A stretch of 64,000 bases of DNA from NCBI GenBank assembly GCA_021234155.1, contig JAJEKV010000084.1:3725702-3789701 (forward strand). Direction: 5' to 3'. The position numbers and the translations under genes are program-made. Under the pieces are notes generated by a model that was given only the letters and a program-made list of their open reading frames with translations, had not been told where the DNA came from and ran no database searches. Positions 22,806-34,470 of this stretch are shown piece by piece (within the stretch, counting starts at the first letter, position 1; every line of letters begins with the position of its first letter). This DNA comes from Isoetes taiwanensis. Its lineage: Eukaryota > Streptophyta > Lycopodiopsida > Isoetales > Isoetaceae.

Positions 22806-22950
22806 CTCTTAAGAGATCAGAGCATGGCCAATCACGGTGGTGAGAAGTTGTGCGATAAATCTCGGCCTTCGAATGCTATCAGACGATCTCAACTATCTAA
22901 ATTAGGGTTTGATTGAAGACATACGCTAAAACTTTATAATATAAGATTTA
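22806..22950 (+). repeat. Unique flank shared with the block at 62.95 kb
   Basis: From TTAAGAGATCAGAGCATGGC to TTTATAATATAAG this stretch is nearly identical, reversed, to 62940-63085. The two homopyrimidine blocks therefore share a boundary sequence and are copies of one longer repeat element. Confidence 0.92.
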
Positions 22951-23460
22951 TATCATATATGAATTACCTATCATTACTTCTATTGAATTAATTACGCCCT
23001 CGGTTATCATAATTCTCTATAGAATTACCCACATGTCAGCTATACTTAAAACCTATGTTTTCATTAATTTTGTATAATTACCTAGACCCCAGCTATACTT
23101 ACAACCAACTTTGGCCCATCTAGATTCACGACCTATACTTACCTCATTAGTACTACTAGCATACACCCTATGTTACCATTAATTTTGCAATAATTACCTA
23201 CACCTGAGCTATACTTACAACCTATTTTTGGCTGCACTTACAACATATATTTGTCCATTTAATGGTTTTCTTGGTATTTCTTAAAGTTCCCTTTAATCGG
23301 TTCTCAAAATTACTTTGTCTTTTTTTCGAACTAATATTAAGACATTTCACTTTATATAGGTGAAGCGTGTGGATCCTAAAAAGGGTAAAAATGTAATGCC
23401 TATCCCCCCAACATGTTTCAACATTGTTACCACATGTTCTTATCACATTGTTACCCCATT
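22951..23460 (+). other. AT-rich spacer with two-copy repeat
   Basis: No gene is seen. AATTACCTA-CACC-AGCTATACTTACAACC recurs at about 23078-23108 and 23190-23222, giving a two-copy repeat of about 110-130 bp. An intron-like stretch with a TTCTTGTAG acceptor leads into the next exon. Confidence 0.5.
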
Positions 23461-23479
23461 GTAAACATTGTTCTTGTAG

Positions 23480-23737
23480 GTCAATGCTGTGGACCTCCCA
23501 AAGGGTGTTGAGGCTGAGACTACTAAGCAAATTGTCCTCTACAGTAGGTTGGATTGGAAGAATAAGAAGGTGAAAGTGAAGCACCAATGCAATAAGGAGC
23601 TAGTAGGTGAAGGAACTATCATACTAGCTGATCCTATCCAGGCTGTCAATGATGAAAGGTTAGGAGAGGATAAAGTGGGTGTGGCTATAACAAGTTTAGA
23701 GGAAAAATGGAAGGAAAAAGCATTAGAGTTTTTTTGA
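23480..23737 (+). pseudogene. Exon resembling DUF8039-type transposon domain
   Basis: After a TTCTTGTAG acceptor the plus frame reads VNAVDLPKGVEAETTKQIVL and then EGTIILADP-IQAVNDERLGEDKVGVAIT. The GxIxxxDPxxxVxxxxLGxDxVxV pattern resembles the region found in plant CACTA-type accessory proteins, as in the exon at 19000-19246. The frame stops at 23737. No catalytic part was found. Confidence 0.4.
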
Positions 23738-24131
23738 GATCAAATAGGTTCGATGCCACGTCAAAAAGCTCGCGGCCAATGGGGAGCCGAGCTTGTACAG
23801 AACTTTTTTACCGAGCCTTGGTTTCGCCTTTCCAGGTGTCAACTGCACGTAGCTTCGGTAATATCCGTGCCTCTAGCTTCGGGTGTCAGATTACACACGT
23901 GGCAATTATAACCGTTAGCTCCCGCCCTCAATTCCCGCTCAGGTGTTTTCCACAAATGAGTTTTATGCGAAGATCGATTGCCATGCCAAGGGAGCTTCTT
24001 GTTCACTCGAACCGCTGCCGACTGCGCTAAAGGGAGTTTCACCACGTAAAAACTTCGATCAAGGTAAAATCGAGTAGCCTTTCCTAGTATTTCGATTCCG
24101 CTCCACATTATGATTTGAATTCTATGACTAG

Positions 24132-25177
24132 ATGGCTATAAGCTCTATCACAGTCGAAAATGAGTTTGAAAGCTTCGTGGTGTCGACCGGGAGCTTTGTT
24201 ACACTCCAACCTGCAATGCGAGGTGAATGGCGAGTCAAAAGATGCAGGAGAAATGATGTTTCTGCACATTGGAAGGCTTTGGTGGTCGGATTTCGATCAG
24301 GCAAAGAGATATTTGTACAACTAAGGCATGTATACACTCCAACAGATATGGCAAAAGAAAAAATAAGCAAGCGATGAACTTTCCCACGGTTAGAAGCAAA
24401 TTGTGAGTACGTAATTCTATGCAATCCATATTCAAATTAGTTCAGTTACTTATCCAGTTCATTCCTACTCTCTCAGGTTTGTGTATATCTGATGTGGAGA
24501 ACACTGTCTCTTCACACTCGATAAGCAGTGTTTTCCATCGCTTTCACCAAGATATGGGCTGCTTGTTGTTCGAAGGTAGCACACCAGTACAGCTCATAGA
24601 AAGGGGTATATGGTTCTGGAGGTATGAATACTCTCCACGAAGATCCAAGCTAACTGAGCTTCCATTGCCCAGCCTGTCCGATTTAGCACGGAGTAAGTTG
24701 TCGCAGGAAATGTTCACGGCATTGAAGGAGAAGGGAGGAGTCTGCGGGCATGTGAAGATAAATTTAGGAATTGATCTGTTCATTGCCATATTCAAGAGCG
24801 CCGGCAATGTAAAGAAGACCTTGAAGATGTTTACAGTTCAACAGTCGGCGGATAGTTTTTTAGATAGTGTATTTCTTGAAGGTTGGAGTGCTCGACTTCA
24901 CGATGGAGCTGAATGTACTGAATGCAGAATAAGTCGAGACACGGTTCGGGTTCGAATATTGCATTCGAAGCAAACTCGTATGTCACTTTTAAGTATAGGA
25001 GATGGTGAAATGTCCGTGAAGGAAGAAAGTACGCCCGATTCTGTCGAACAAGATGACAATGATGGCACTCATTCCGTTGTCATAGACTTGAACATTCATA
25101 AGGATAATCACCGCTCAAAACTCTACGAGAGCGAGAGCCGAGTGGTCTCTATTCGATGTTCTACAATTGGAGTTTGA
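24132..25177 (+). pseudogene. BAH-domain-like gene, two exons
   Basis: The first piece (24132-24377) has GSFVTLQPAMRGEW, KALVVGF and FVQLRHVYTPTDM, the pattern of the first half of a BAH domain (readers in chromatin proteins). The second opens after a CTCTCAG acceptor near 24477 with SDVENTVSSHSISSV and WFWRYEYSPRR, the second half, and runs to 25177 with an unrecognised tail ending in an acidic stretch. A GTGAGT donor lies at 24400, but the first frame stops 23 bp before it, so an indel or wrong splice assignment remains. The gene could be a chromatin-reader fragment or transposon-borne. The domain call is by pattern only. Confidence 0.4.
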
Positions 25178-25429
25178 GACAGGACTTAAACTTCTTCCAT
25201 TTCATGATAGATGGCCGAAGGTGGGAAAGCCAGAGAAGAATGCTATAAATTGGGGTCATGCATGCCACCCAAAGTCATATCTCCGTGATATGAATCTATC
25301 TAATATAAATATAAGTGATTGTTAACCGGAGATCTATTGTATATTAATTGCAAACATTTGCTTTCATTGGGATATAAGACTTAAAGTAGCCATGTTATGT
25401 ACAACTCGATTGTGGATGTGTTTTCACAC

Positions 25430-25795
25430 CATTACTTACGGTCTTGAAATTGTGGCTCTCATAAAATATGGAAGGGCCATTTTAACCGTAGCCACGGTCT
25501 TGAAAATGTGCATAGCATAAAAAAACGAAAGGGTATATTCGCACCGTAGCCACGGTCTTGGTTATACATACAATAAGATATTGAAGTGTTGTTTTTTGAC
25601 CGTAGCCACGATGCGAAAATGTGCAATGTAATAAAAATGGAATGGGTATTTTCGCACCGTAGCCATGGTGCGAAATTGTGAATAGAATAACTTATCGAAG
25701 TCTTGTTTTCGCACCGTAGCCACGGTCTTAATTTGTCTATAGCATAAATTAAGGAAGTGTTATTTTCGCATCGTTGCCACGTTCTTAATCTCTAT
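25430..25795. repeat. Palindrome array B1
   Basis: Six units spaced by about 55-60 bp are centred on CACCGTAGCCACGGTC/GCGAAA near 25483, 25545, 25600, 25655, 25710 and 25765. The spacers resemble each other (ATAGCATAAAA-type), so this is a tandem repeat carrying a hairpin. It lies just 3' of the BAH-like gene. Confidence 0.9.
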
Positions 25796-25799
25796 TGCA

Positions 25800-27380
25800 A
25801 ATCAAGCCGCTACAAAGGCTCACATTCTAAGTGTCATAAATCGAGGCTTGCTCCACCTGAATGGCAAATAAGCGGGTCGGATAAGGCATGGGAGCTGTTT
25901 AGCGCATGGTATGACAAAATAGTGGAGAAAGAATGGGATTTTCGTCCGAAAGCATCCCGAAGAGTTCGAGGAGGAGCTAGAGGAGCCAGTGGATGCAACC
26001 ACTTTGTATAATAATTTTTTGCCCGAAAGCGTAGACATTATGGCGGCGAGTGTAACAGGTTTACCGATGCATATGGCGGCATTCTTCATAGCTTCATGGC
26101 TGAAGCTGGTCCCGACGTGAAACCATGTCCCGTGGATCGGTTTGCCTTCACTAAGCATGCAAGCTTTTCTTAAGATGTTTAAAAACCCGATCATGACCGA
26201 ATTAGAAGGTTCTTGAAGAAACCGCCTGCGTAACTGCGGTGTGCAAGAGGGGAAGGAAAGTTTTTCTACCTAGATATCATGTTCAAAGACATACATGATT
26301 TACACTAAGCCAAGCAAAGATGCCGCCTCTTCTTCAAGTGCACAATGTGAAGCGAAACAAACCCCCCTCACCGATGAGAGGAGCCGATAGATCCCGAGGA
26401 AGAGAAGCTCGTCTTTGGAAAATGAGGAGATCGAGGTTGTGGAAGAGGAGGTCTTGAGAAAAAGTTATCTACTTGGGGGCTATCGAAGCATATCCCATCC
26501 ATGTAGGTGGGAAACCATACTTGTTGCTGCCGACATATCCGGCGACAGGGGTTGAGAGAAGACGAGATATTGGGCCGATATATGCCCATGTTGTAGGCCC
26601 GGGAGGACTTATAGACTTTGAGACCCGATGTCCCCGGACAAATGATGGAGGTCGTGACTTATGATGGTTCCTCAATACCTCCGGAGGATGCATTTGAAAT
26701 TGTCATGCAGCAAAGCTGCGGTGGTATGAAGCGAAGAAAGATGTCAAATTTGAAGTCGCTAGCTCTTCAAACACCGCTCAATTCATAGAACGTGAGTCGT
26801 CGGGTCCTCTTTCAAAATAACAAACCCAATTTGTTGTCGAATCGGGACAAAGAGAGGTATTTATCCGGTTTCATTTTCTATTTCTTCTTGAATCGATGTT
26901 TCTTTTTATGCGAGAGTTATTTATTGATGACTTCGCAAAGGCATCGAGAGTCACCCTAGGTAGGGACGCCAAGATGTGCACATTATATGGGCTACCTTCA
27001 CAAGGGGAAATTATTGTGTTTCACAATAAATATAGTCCATCCGAGTACAGGAGGTCCTCAAGCTTAAGGCTCTGTCATTAGTCGGCAACCACGCCCCCTA
27101 GCCTCAAACTATGATCGAGTGGTAGCGATGAGACAGGGGCTATCGCAATGTATGTCTTGGGGCTTCAAAATGTACTGTCCTTGCAAATAAAGCAGCTCTA
27201 GGCTTGGGTGGAGCGGACAAGGAAACATCAAGCGCTTTGTCCCGTGCAATGTAAGGACCCTCGACATATTGTATCCGTTAGATGCAATTGGGGCTGGAGT
27301 AAAAGAAGAGGACTTAGAAGATTTTGATTCGTACCACACAGCCCCGATGCCAAGAAAAGGAAATGTACTTAAAAAACTTA
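25800..27380 (+). pseudogene. Degenerate plus-strand coding remnants
   Basis: Exon-like pieces in changing frames include AWELFSAWYDKIVEKEWDFR (about 25888), IEAYPIHVGGKPYLLLPTYP (about 26478), a stretch around FIDDFAKASRVTLGRDAKMC (about 26925) and RVVAMRQGLSQCMSWGFKMY (about 27118), the last with one stop. I recognise no family. The frequent frame changes argue for a decayed gene, possibly a transposon protein. Confidence 0.35.
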
Positions 27381-27539
27381 TGTATTAATATAATGTCTTT
27401 TCCATAAATTGTCTTTTCTATAATGTATCAATTGTTGTCATATGACGAAATTGCTTTTGTATGAATGTCCATTTATGATATTCATTAATTGTTAGAATTC
27501 AATGTGAGCAATAAATCCTTGTTAGATGTATATGTTAGG

Positions 27540-27690
27540 TATTCTTTAATGGTGGCTACAGTGCGAAAACAGGATGTCAGCAGTTTTAGGACTGGGCGAT
27601 TTTGCACCGTGGCTACGGTGCGAAAATAGTGGTTCCAAAGTTTTTGGAGGGCGCAATTTCGCACCGTGACTACGGTGCGAAACAGACTAT
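27540..27690. repeat. Palindrome array B2
   Basis: Three units lie at about 27548, 27596 and 27656. The last two are near-complete foldbacks of TTTCGCACCGTG and CACGGTGCGAAA type. The array stands between the 25.8-27.4 kb remnants and the converging minus exons. Confidence 0.88.
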
Positions 27691-27892
27691 TCCACACATT
27701 GCGAAGAGAATGCTGAACTGAATTTAGAATCTACACGTAAGGAAAATGGCCAAGAGCTTTCCAAATTGAAAATGTGCGGTAAATAGACGGATCACATGTA
27801 TCACTTATGGTTACATACTTATAACTCATATAAGAGGCATAGCATGTACATAGAACTCATATAAGAGGCATAGCATACATGAATGAAGAAGC

Positions 27893-28140
27893 TTATTCGC
27901 GATCGGGATCATCATGAAAAGGTAGTTGAGTGATGCGATTAATCTCATAGACGCCACGCTCTGGAACCCTCCAAAGGTGGATAACAACACGATAAAACCC
28001 TCCGGAAGAACGATTTCGGCCCTCTGCTACTCCTTCCAGCCAGGGGATCAAGGGGATACCCCTCGAGAACATCTATAAAGATCATTATATGTCATAGTGC
28101 AAGTAATGGAGTCCATATCTTGGGACGAGGAGGCCGGTGA
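27893..28140 (-). pseudogene. Minus-strand exon, copy 1 of a duplicated pair
   Basis: On the minus strand it reads DSITCTMTYNDLYRC, GGFYRVVIHLWRVPERGVYE and NRITQLPFHDD. The exon at 28311-28619 has the matching run DSITCKMNHENFKQC, FDVIIHLIWNREHQMYMIKK and ITGVPGDNDSE. They are clearly tandem paralogues. The family is unknown. Confidence 0.5.
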
Positions 28141-28310
28141 CATAGCAAATGGGCGCCTTCGCATTGAGTGGAACCGTACTTATATCGAACAAAATTATTG
28201 ACATGCAATTTGTAGCAAAGATTATTGGTTATACATACCAGCATAATGTACAAAATACACATGTATATAATGTGCATTATATAAGCGTATATACATTCTC
28301 GAGTATTGAT

Positions 28311-28619
28311 TTAGGGGGACTCTTCTGAGTCATTGTCACCAGGCACCCCAGTGATCTTTTTTATCATGTACATTTGATGCTCTCTATTCCATATTAGATG
28401 GATGATAACATCGAAGGGATCAGGATAATAGCGAGGATTGAGAACGGCAGTGGTCATCCAGTCTTCCATGGGTATTTCTCGCTCGCGACACTGCTTGAAA
28501 TTTTCGTGATTCATCTTGCAGGTAATGGAATCACGTTCAGGACCAGAATGAGACCACATGGCTAGACGGAGGCCAATATTGCTGCACTCGGCAATTTGAT
28601 GTATATTTATACCCACCAA
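28311..28619 (-). pseudogene. Minus-strand exon, copy 2 of the pair
   Basis: This paralogue of 27893-28140 has the same core (DSITC, a Cys after about 10 residues, VIHL, a final ITxxP and an acidic end). The two lie 170 bp apart. They may be 3' exons of tandem genes, or one gene with duplicated last exons. Its start is not defined. Confidence 0.5.
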
Positions 28620-28935
28620 AATTATTGATGGTATATACCCACCAAAATTATTGATGGTATATACATAGAAATTATTGATGGTATATACATACCAAAATTA
28701 TTATCATATACATACTTGTATGGTACTCGTATGCTACATGAGCTACAATATATAAATATAATGTACGTATATAGCATATATACCTGATTTCTCTTTAAAT
28801 AGGCATCTATGCCTTCATTGTCTTTGTCTGCTTCTTGTTTGCATGCTCCTTGCCTCCCTGTCCGCTTCTTGTTGCTCTTTGCCTGCCTGTCTGCTCCACT
28901 AGTTGTTCCTTGTCTGCTCCACTAGTTTCTTGCAA

Positions 28936-29490
28936 ATGGTAACTTTGCAAGAACATCCTCGCTGGGCTGATCCGGAATACCTGCAAGCGTGCGGCAGAGT
29001 TAATACGTGCACTTTTGATGATTTTTTTAACAACTTTTGGGAGCATCGATGGCGTCACGGTCCAACCACAGAGCTTGCAAGGCAGCTGATCAACTTCATT
29101 ATCGATCGCTATACTCGTCATCTCCCTCCACTGGAGGAGATCAATTCGAGTCAAGCAAGGTTCACTCTAAGTGCTTTGGGACTTCTTGAACCCCCCTCAG
29201 ATTTAGAAGATAGGCTAGAACAGTTGAAGGACATGCTTTTCCATGGTTTCATGGCCTACTCTCTGGATCAGTATGCATTCCTACTAATGAGAAGAATAGG
29301 ATTTATATCCTCATTGAACTTTACGACTTCCATTACAAATCTTTTGTGGATATTGGTAAGCTCCTATTCCGTTCCCTTGACTTCAACATCCTGTGGTTAC
29401 TGTCTAGATTCCCCACCTGGGATACAATTCCTTGGGATACACGTGACCTATGGCTACATAGCACACAGCACATAATACGTACATATCACA
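28936..29490 (+). pseudogene. Unknown gene, tandem copy 1
   Basis: It starts at ATG 28936 after a CTTGTTCC-rich leader. The product reads ADPEYLQACGRVNTCTFDDF, WRHGPTTELARQLINFIIDR, ALGLLEPPSDLEDRLEQLKD and GFMAYSLDQY. After about residue 120 the similarity to the second copy continues in another frame (FVDIGKLLFRSLDFNILWLL, then TWDTIPWDT), so there is a one-base indel near 29285. It is mostly helical and soluble. The family is unknown. Copy 2 is at 30287-31207. Confidence 0.5.
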
Positions 29491-29639
29491 GGTGAAGATA
29501 CTCCACTGGACTGGTATAAAGATTTTCATAGAAATTAAGTATATAAGCAAGTGATTTCCGTGTAATTAAGTAACATCCTCATATTATCATGTATTATCTT
29601 GGCAATCTTACACTTTTAGTGTAATTGAATGGTTTCTTC

Positions 29640-29820
29640 TACCATTTTCCTTGTATTTTCTCATGTGAATGTTTTATTTGTGGTCATATTCGGGACCGTG
29701 GCCACGGTGCGAAATCGCCTCACTAAAAAATTATTGAAGTGCCTATTTCGCACCGTGGCTACAGTGCGAAATACGTGGATCCAGTTTAGTTACGGGCCCA
29801 TCTTTCGCCACCACCAAAGG
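29640..29820. repeat. Palindrome array B3
   Basis: Two foldback units lie at about 29690-29715 and 29747-29772, with a degenerate third near 29810. The units are about 57 bp apart and share the spacer words seen in B4 (TTATTGAAG-GCCTATTTCG). They lie just 3' of tandem gene copy 1. Confidence 0.85.
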
Positions 29821-29879
29821 GTATAATACGTCAGCATTATTGGTATTATTCTTCAACTTTCTTGGTATTATACTTCAAC

Positions 29880-30285
29880 AGTATTCCTCACCTTGCTTTC
29901 ACTTCTCACCTTGTGTTCCGTGTTCTTTGCTAGTTGATCTTGATCCTTGCTTCTTGCTCCTTCATCTTCGTGCTACTTCATGCTACTTGGTCTTGTTCCT
30001 TGCTCTTGATCTTGCTACTTGATCTTGTTCCTTGCTTCCTTGTTCCATGATCTTCTTGTTCCTTGCTTCTTGCTACTTGATCTTGATCCTTGTTCCTTGC
30101 TACTTCATCTACCTGGTTCTTGCTACTTGGTCTTCCTTGTTCCTTGATCTTCTTGCTCCTTGATCTTCCTTGTTCCTTGCTTCTTCCTACTTGATCTTGA
30201 TCCTTGTTCCTTGCTACTTGGTCTTCTTCCTTGCTTCTTGCTCCTTGTTCCTTGCTCTGCTCCTTGTTCCTTGCTTGCTTGTGCA
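29880..30285. repeat. CTTG(A/T)TC(C/T)-rich minisatellite
   Basis: Dense CTTGATCTTGATCCTTGTTC and CTTGCTACTTGG words run up to the ATG of tandem gene copy 2. A shorter CTTGTTCC-rich leader stands before copy 1, so the repeat expanded after the duplication. The Arg/Ser/Lys/Glu-rich minus frame is a shadow of it. Confidence 0.85.
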
Positions 30286-30286
30286 A

Positions 30287-31207
30287 ATGATTGGACCCAA
30301 TCCTCCCTGGGCTACTCCAGAAGGACTGCAAGCATGCCCCAGGCATTCTGTGCGGCCTGGAATGGATGAGCTATGGGACCATTTCTTGGAGTGGAGGTTG
30401 CGCCACAGTCCAACCAAGGAGCTTACAATGGAGTTGATCAACTTCATTCTGGAGCGATTTGATTGTGGTCATGAGCCACTGATGGAAATTAATCCATCTG
30501 AATGTTATAGGAGGCTTGCAATGAGGGGAATGCTTGAACCCCCTCCTTATCTGGACGAGATGCTACAGCAATTGAGGCCTCTTCTTCGTGCTGGATATTT
30601 AGCACACTCTCTGGATGCATACATATCAGAGTTCATTCATGAAATTTGTAAGGGGGGTAAAAGCATGTTAGGGTGTCCCTTAAAAAGTATTATTTAGTGA
30701 CCAAAAAAGTACCTAAAAAGGTAGCCAGGACTGGGTACTGGGTACCTATGTAATATCACAGTAAAAGGTACGTTTTAGAACTTTTATATAAATTTCGTTC
30801 TCCGATAGCATTATCTTTATCTTAACTTTGTATATTAACACATCCTTGACTTTTATTTTGGATTTTTGTATTAGTTTTAATAAAAAGAAAAATGAGAAAG
30901 TACCCAGTTCTGAAGTACCTAGTGTATGTACTTTTGCAGGTTCCAAAAGTGGTACACCCTAACATGCTTTTACCCAGGGACAGATGTATGGCCTTATTAG
31001 GGTGTACTACAACGTGTACAACGGTTTTGTGGAGTTGGGTCCGCTCTTCTTCCGTGAGTATCATCCTGTGGAATTACTTTTTCTAATGACAAGGTACCCC
31101 ATATGGTGGGAAGAATCAGGCTGGGAGGAGCGTGAGCTCTTGACTCCTAACCCAGATGCATGGGTTACACCTCGCAGGGGAGGGGAAAGGGGAAGGGGAA
31201 GGGGTTA
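30287..31207 (+). pseudogene. Unknown gene, tandem copy 2, interrupted by a MITE
   Basis: It starts at ATG 30287, preceded by TGCAA as in copy 1. It reads ATPEGLQACPRHSVRPGMDE, HSPTKELTMELINFILERFD, RGMLEPPPYLDEMLQQLRPL and GYLAHSLDAY. A 321-bp MITE splits it at 30655-30975. The frame then continues with MYGLIRVYYNVYNGFVELGP, REYHPVELLFLMTRYP and a Gly/Arg-rich end (RRGGERGRGRG). The half after the MITE aligns with copy 1 past its frameshift. If the MITE were spliced or absent, the frame would be open. Confidence 0.5.
30655..30975. mobile_element. MITE, 321 bp
   Basis: The terminal inverted repeats GGGTAAAAGCATGTTAGGGT(GT) match in all 22 positions at both ends. AGGG lies on each side (30651-30654, 30976-30979), a possible 4-bp target duplication, though the G-run makes its length ambiguous. 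Nothing is encoded. Paralogue copy 1 lacks it, so it inserted after that duplication. Confidence 0.88.
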
Positions 31208-31369
31208 GGAACCTAGGGGAAGGTTATTAGGGACATACTGCCGTGGTCTCTAGTAACCTTTGCTATCTATCATAAATATTTCATATGATACCGTGATAAT
31301 ATGTTCTATAAATATTCTCTAATATATTAATATGTTCTCTAATATGTTAATATTCTCTAGTTACTGGCC

Positions 31370-31850
31370 CATATTTTTTCGACCGTAGCCCGCGGTCTTG
31401 AAATTGACTCAGTACAAATTATTGAAGGGCTTATTTCCCCATACCGTATACGGTGCGAAATCGACTGAGTTACAAATTATTGCAGGGCCTATTTCGCACC
31501 GTGGCTACGGTGCGAAATACGTGGGTCCAGTTTAGTTACAAGGCCATATTTCGCACCGTCGCCACGGTGCGAAATCGACTCAGTTACAAATTATTGAAGG
31601 GCCTATTTCGCACCGTAGCGACGGTGCGAAATCATTCAGATTACAAATTATTGAAGGGCCTATTTGCAAGACCGTAGCCCGCGCTTAAATCGACTCAGTT
31701 ACAAATTATTGAAGGGCCTATTTCGCACCGTGGCTACGGTGCGAAATACGTGGATCCAGTTTAGTTACAGGCCCATATTTCGCACCGTGGCCACGATGCG
31801 CAATACATGCATCCAATTTACTTACAACACAGCATTTCGCACACTGAGCA
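31370..31850. repeat. Palindrome array B4
   Basis: Eight units lie at about 31378, 31435, 31490, 31549, 31606, 31664, 31720 and 31778, every 57-59 bp. Good ones are perfect or near-perfect foldbacks of TTTCGCACCGTGG with its complement. The spacers are nearly constant (CAGTTACAAATTATTGAAGG), so the whole 57-bp unit is repeated. The array lies between tandem gene copy 2 (plus) and the gene at 31.9-34.5 kb (minus). Confidence 0.93.
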
Positions 31851-31896
31851 CTATCGAACTGATAAATAAACCAACTCTTTTACAGTAGAGACGTTA

Positions 31897-34470
31897 TCAG
31901 GAGCTCTCAATACGGACATAACCTTTGCCTTGCCTACATCTCATTGATCTCCACTCCCTTGATCGCTCAACAGCTGCGGACTTATACCAAGCTGCCCTCT
32001 TTTTTTCCCGCTGGGTTTTTTGTCTAAACAACTTAGCAAGTGTTGATTCACTCTGGTTCCGTGATTTCTTCACCCACTTGCACACGATCCTTCTGTAAAA
32101 CCATTGACACATCTGCTGTAAGGAATTCCCAACTGAACCTCTGTGTTGAGTGAAACGGAAGAATGCATTCTTTGCTTGCTTATAGGACTTCTCCATTCCC
32201 TGTGTATTCCAAATTCCCAGGCTTCCATACTCCCTGACAAACCACACGCCATGTGCGAACAGAATATGGACATAGTGAGTCAAATTGGCCTCACCCCATG
32301 CCGTCAGGAAAGACTTAGTGAAGTTTGTGACTGCCTCCTGGAATTTGGCAACATCATTTTCCTGCACTACCTTTTTCTGCATTTCCTTTACCAGTACAGA
32401 GAAATCCTGCCATGCCTTGATTTTCTTCAGGCGTGATCTGCCACGATCATTTCGATCATCCTCAGCTGCAATAAGATCCTTGTAAGCTTCCCAAACACCA
32501 GATAAGTTCTCTTTCGCGGGAGGCAAAAACCTCTTAGCCTTTGGACCACCCATACTGGGTTTCAGGGGAACCTTGCCGGATACCTTTGGATCTTGAAGTA
32601 TTTTGTAGTGCCCACCATGAAGTCCCACATTAGATAGCACCTTTTCAACTTCATGCATGGCAGCTTCCCTAGAGCTTTGGGGTGATTTATTCCAAGCAAA
32701 CAGGATACTCATGTAAACCATCTTGTCTATGATTCTCAAGAAAGCATGAAGGGTGCATATGTGTACTCTTCTTAACGGAATTGGCAGAATTGGCATCAAG
32801 GTTGTGTCCTTCTCTTCTCTATTTGGTGGCTCATCCGGACCTGCAGTCTAATGTACTCTTGTCCAATCCAGCTGAATCTCTTCTTGCATAGAGACAGTAG
32901 GGACAAGCATGAGTAGTCTTACCAGCACCATGCTTCATTCTGTACATGCATTTTATTGTCTTCAAATCTGCAGCAAGATGCCATTCAACCTCGTACTCAC
33001 CATATCCAGGAACTGCAAGTTTTTCTCCGATTCCGTGAGAGGCAATCATTGTGGGAATGGGTGTTTGATCAAAAACCCATTTCAGTATACTGTGATTTTC
33101 CTCTGGTACCTGAAATAAACCAACCCACCAAATGTGATCTTCAGACTAGACGGAAAACTTATCATCTAGATTTGACTCTTCATTCCCTGTATTCAAAGCT
33201 TTGTTCATTAGACTCACCGAAACCCTCTCGTACTTCTCGCCTTTCACCAATTCCATTTCATCCAAACTTCAAAACAATTCTTAGTTTGCGGTAGCACTCT
33301 TCTACCTTCATATCATAAAATCGAACCAAAAGTCAAGCATTCTAGTTAAGTCTATCCAAAGAATTGTTATTTTCATTAAAAGTAAAGTATCACCAAACTT
33401 CGACTTCTTACCTTTGGTATAGGATGCCAATGTATCCAAGTTGACACTGCTGGTCAGCTGATACATATCACCAAGAAGCTCTTGCACTTGTCTGTTTCTC
33501 GATGACCTACAAGTCATCACGCTAGTCATCCTTGGTAGTAGAATAGTTTTGGTAATGCCTTGTTGTTTAAAGCCATCCTGCAAGCATCTGAACAAAGCAA
33601 TATAAGCTTGCCTACTTATTCCGACATTGTCACACAGTTCTTGCACTGATTCCGAGGTTTGATTGTTCCCCAACTCCTCGCAATTGATTGATGTACTATA
33701 GCTTTCCTAAGTTGAATGCTACCAGGAAGCTTTAACATTCTCAATACATCATCTTTAGTAACTAATTTCTTTAATAAACCGGCAATATTAGCAGGTTTTC
33801 TCTTATTCTCTTCTGCAAGATTTGGATCAACAAGCTTTTTAATAGCCATGACCCTTTTTTTTGAGCCTCCACCCCCAGGGGCTAATATATTTATGGGCTT
33901 CAGGTTTTTTGCCCTCTCCCTGATCCCCAGTGGAGTTCTTTTTAAGCGTTTGACCCGCTTGTGAAGGGAATCATTTTCTTGCGCAACCCTCTTCATTCCT
34001 TGCTGTAGTGCATTCATCTCAGTCACCAATTTCTGATTTTCTATCTCCAATTCATTGAGCTTTCGGCATTGTTGAGACAGAAAGTAGTTCGCCTGTTGGA
34101 GCTGATTAACATCTGATAAAACTTTGCAATTGAATCCATACAAGTGGTTATACATGGCACGCAAATGTGGATCAGTATTACCATTAACCAAATTATTACA
34201 GTAACCTAGTAACCCTTGCTGTCCCTTACAAGCAAATTCAATAAGACCGGATGCAGAGTGGAAGTTTGGACGGGCTCGAGTGAAAGGATCACATGGATAC
34301 AGTTGGCCTTTAGCTCAGAGGTCTATATTCATGGCTCCAGAAGCTCGCAATGCATCTTCATCTATTGGTTGCTTCCAAGTGAACTTATTCCTGTAAGGCA
34401 GGCATTCTTTTGGCACTTGCACTCTAAATTGACCCTCGGAATTAGTTTGATCCTGAAACAGAAGTATTAG
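31897..34470 (-). pseudogene. Large minus-strand transposase-like gene, family unnamed
   Basis: Reading from the right there is a piece with KECLPYRNKFTWKQPIDEDA, then LIEFACKGQQGLLGYCNNLV and a leucine-zipper-like coiled coil (QQCRKLNELEIENQKLVTEM, about 34080-33930). Further pieces at 33673-33308 and 33049-32831 include AADLKTIKCMYRMKHG and the Cys pair ACPYC. The longest frame (32799-31897) has HYVHILFAHG, EYGSLGIWNTQGMEKSYKQA and a basic C-terminus. The order DLK, CxxC, HxxxxH and QGxEK is seen in uncharacterised DDE-transposase-like families of algae and invertebrates; this is from memory. Introns or frameshifts separate the pieces. Confidence 0.5.

Noticed and set aside
21236-22916. Very long Phe/Ser/Pro-rich open frames
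   Set aside because: They are products of the C/T-only strand; three overlapping frames are all open and none has a domain.
29978-30346. Arg/Ser/Lys/Glu/Gln-repeat minus-strand protein
   Set aside because: It is only the translation of the CTTGTTCC/CTTGATC minisatellite.
31370-31850. CRISPR-like array of palindromic repeats
   Set aside because: The spacers are nearly identical, so it is a 57-bp tandem repeat; no cas genes, and the genome is eukaryotic.
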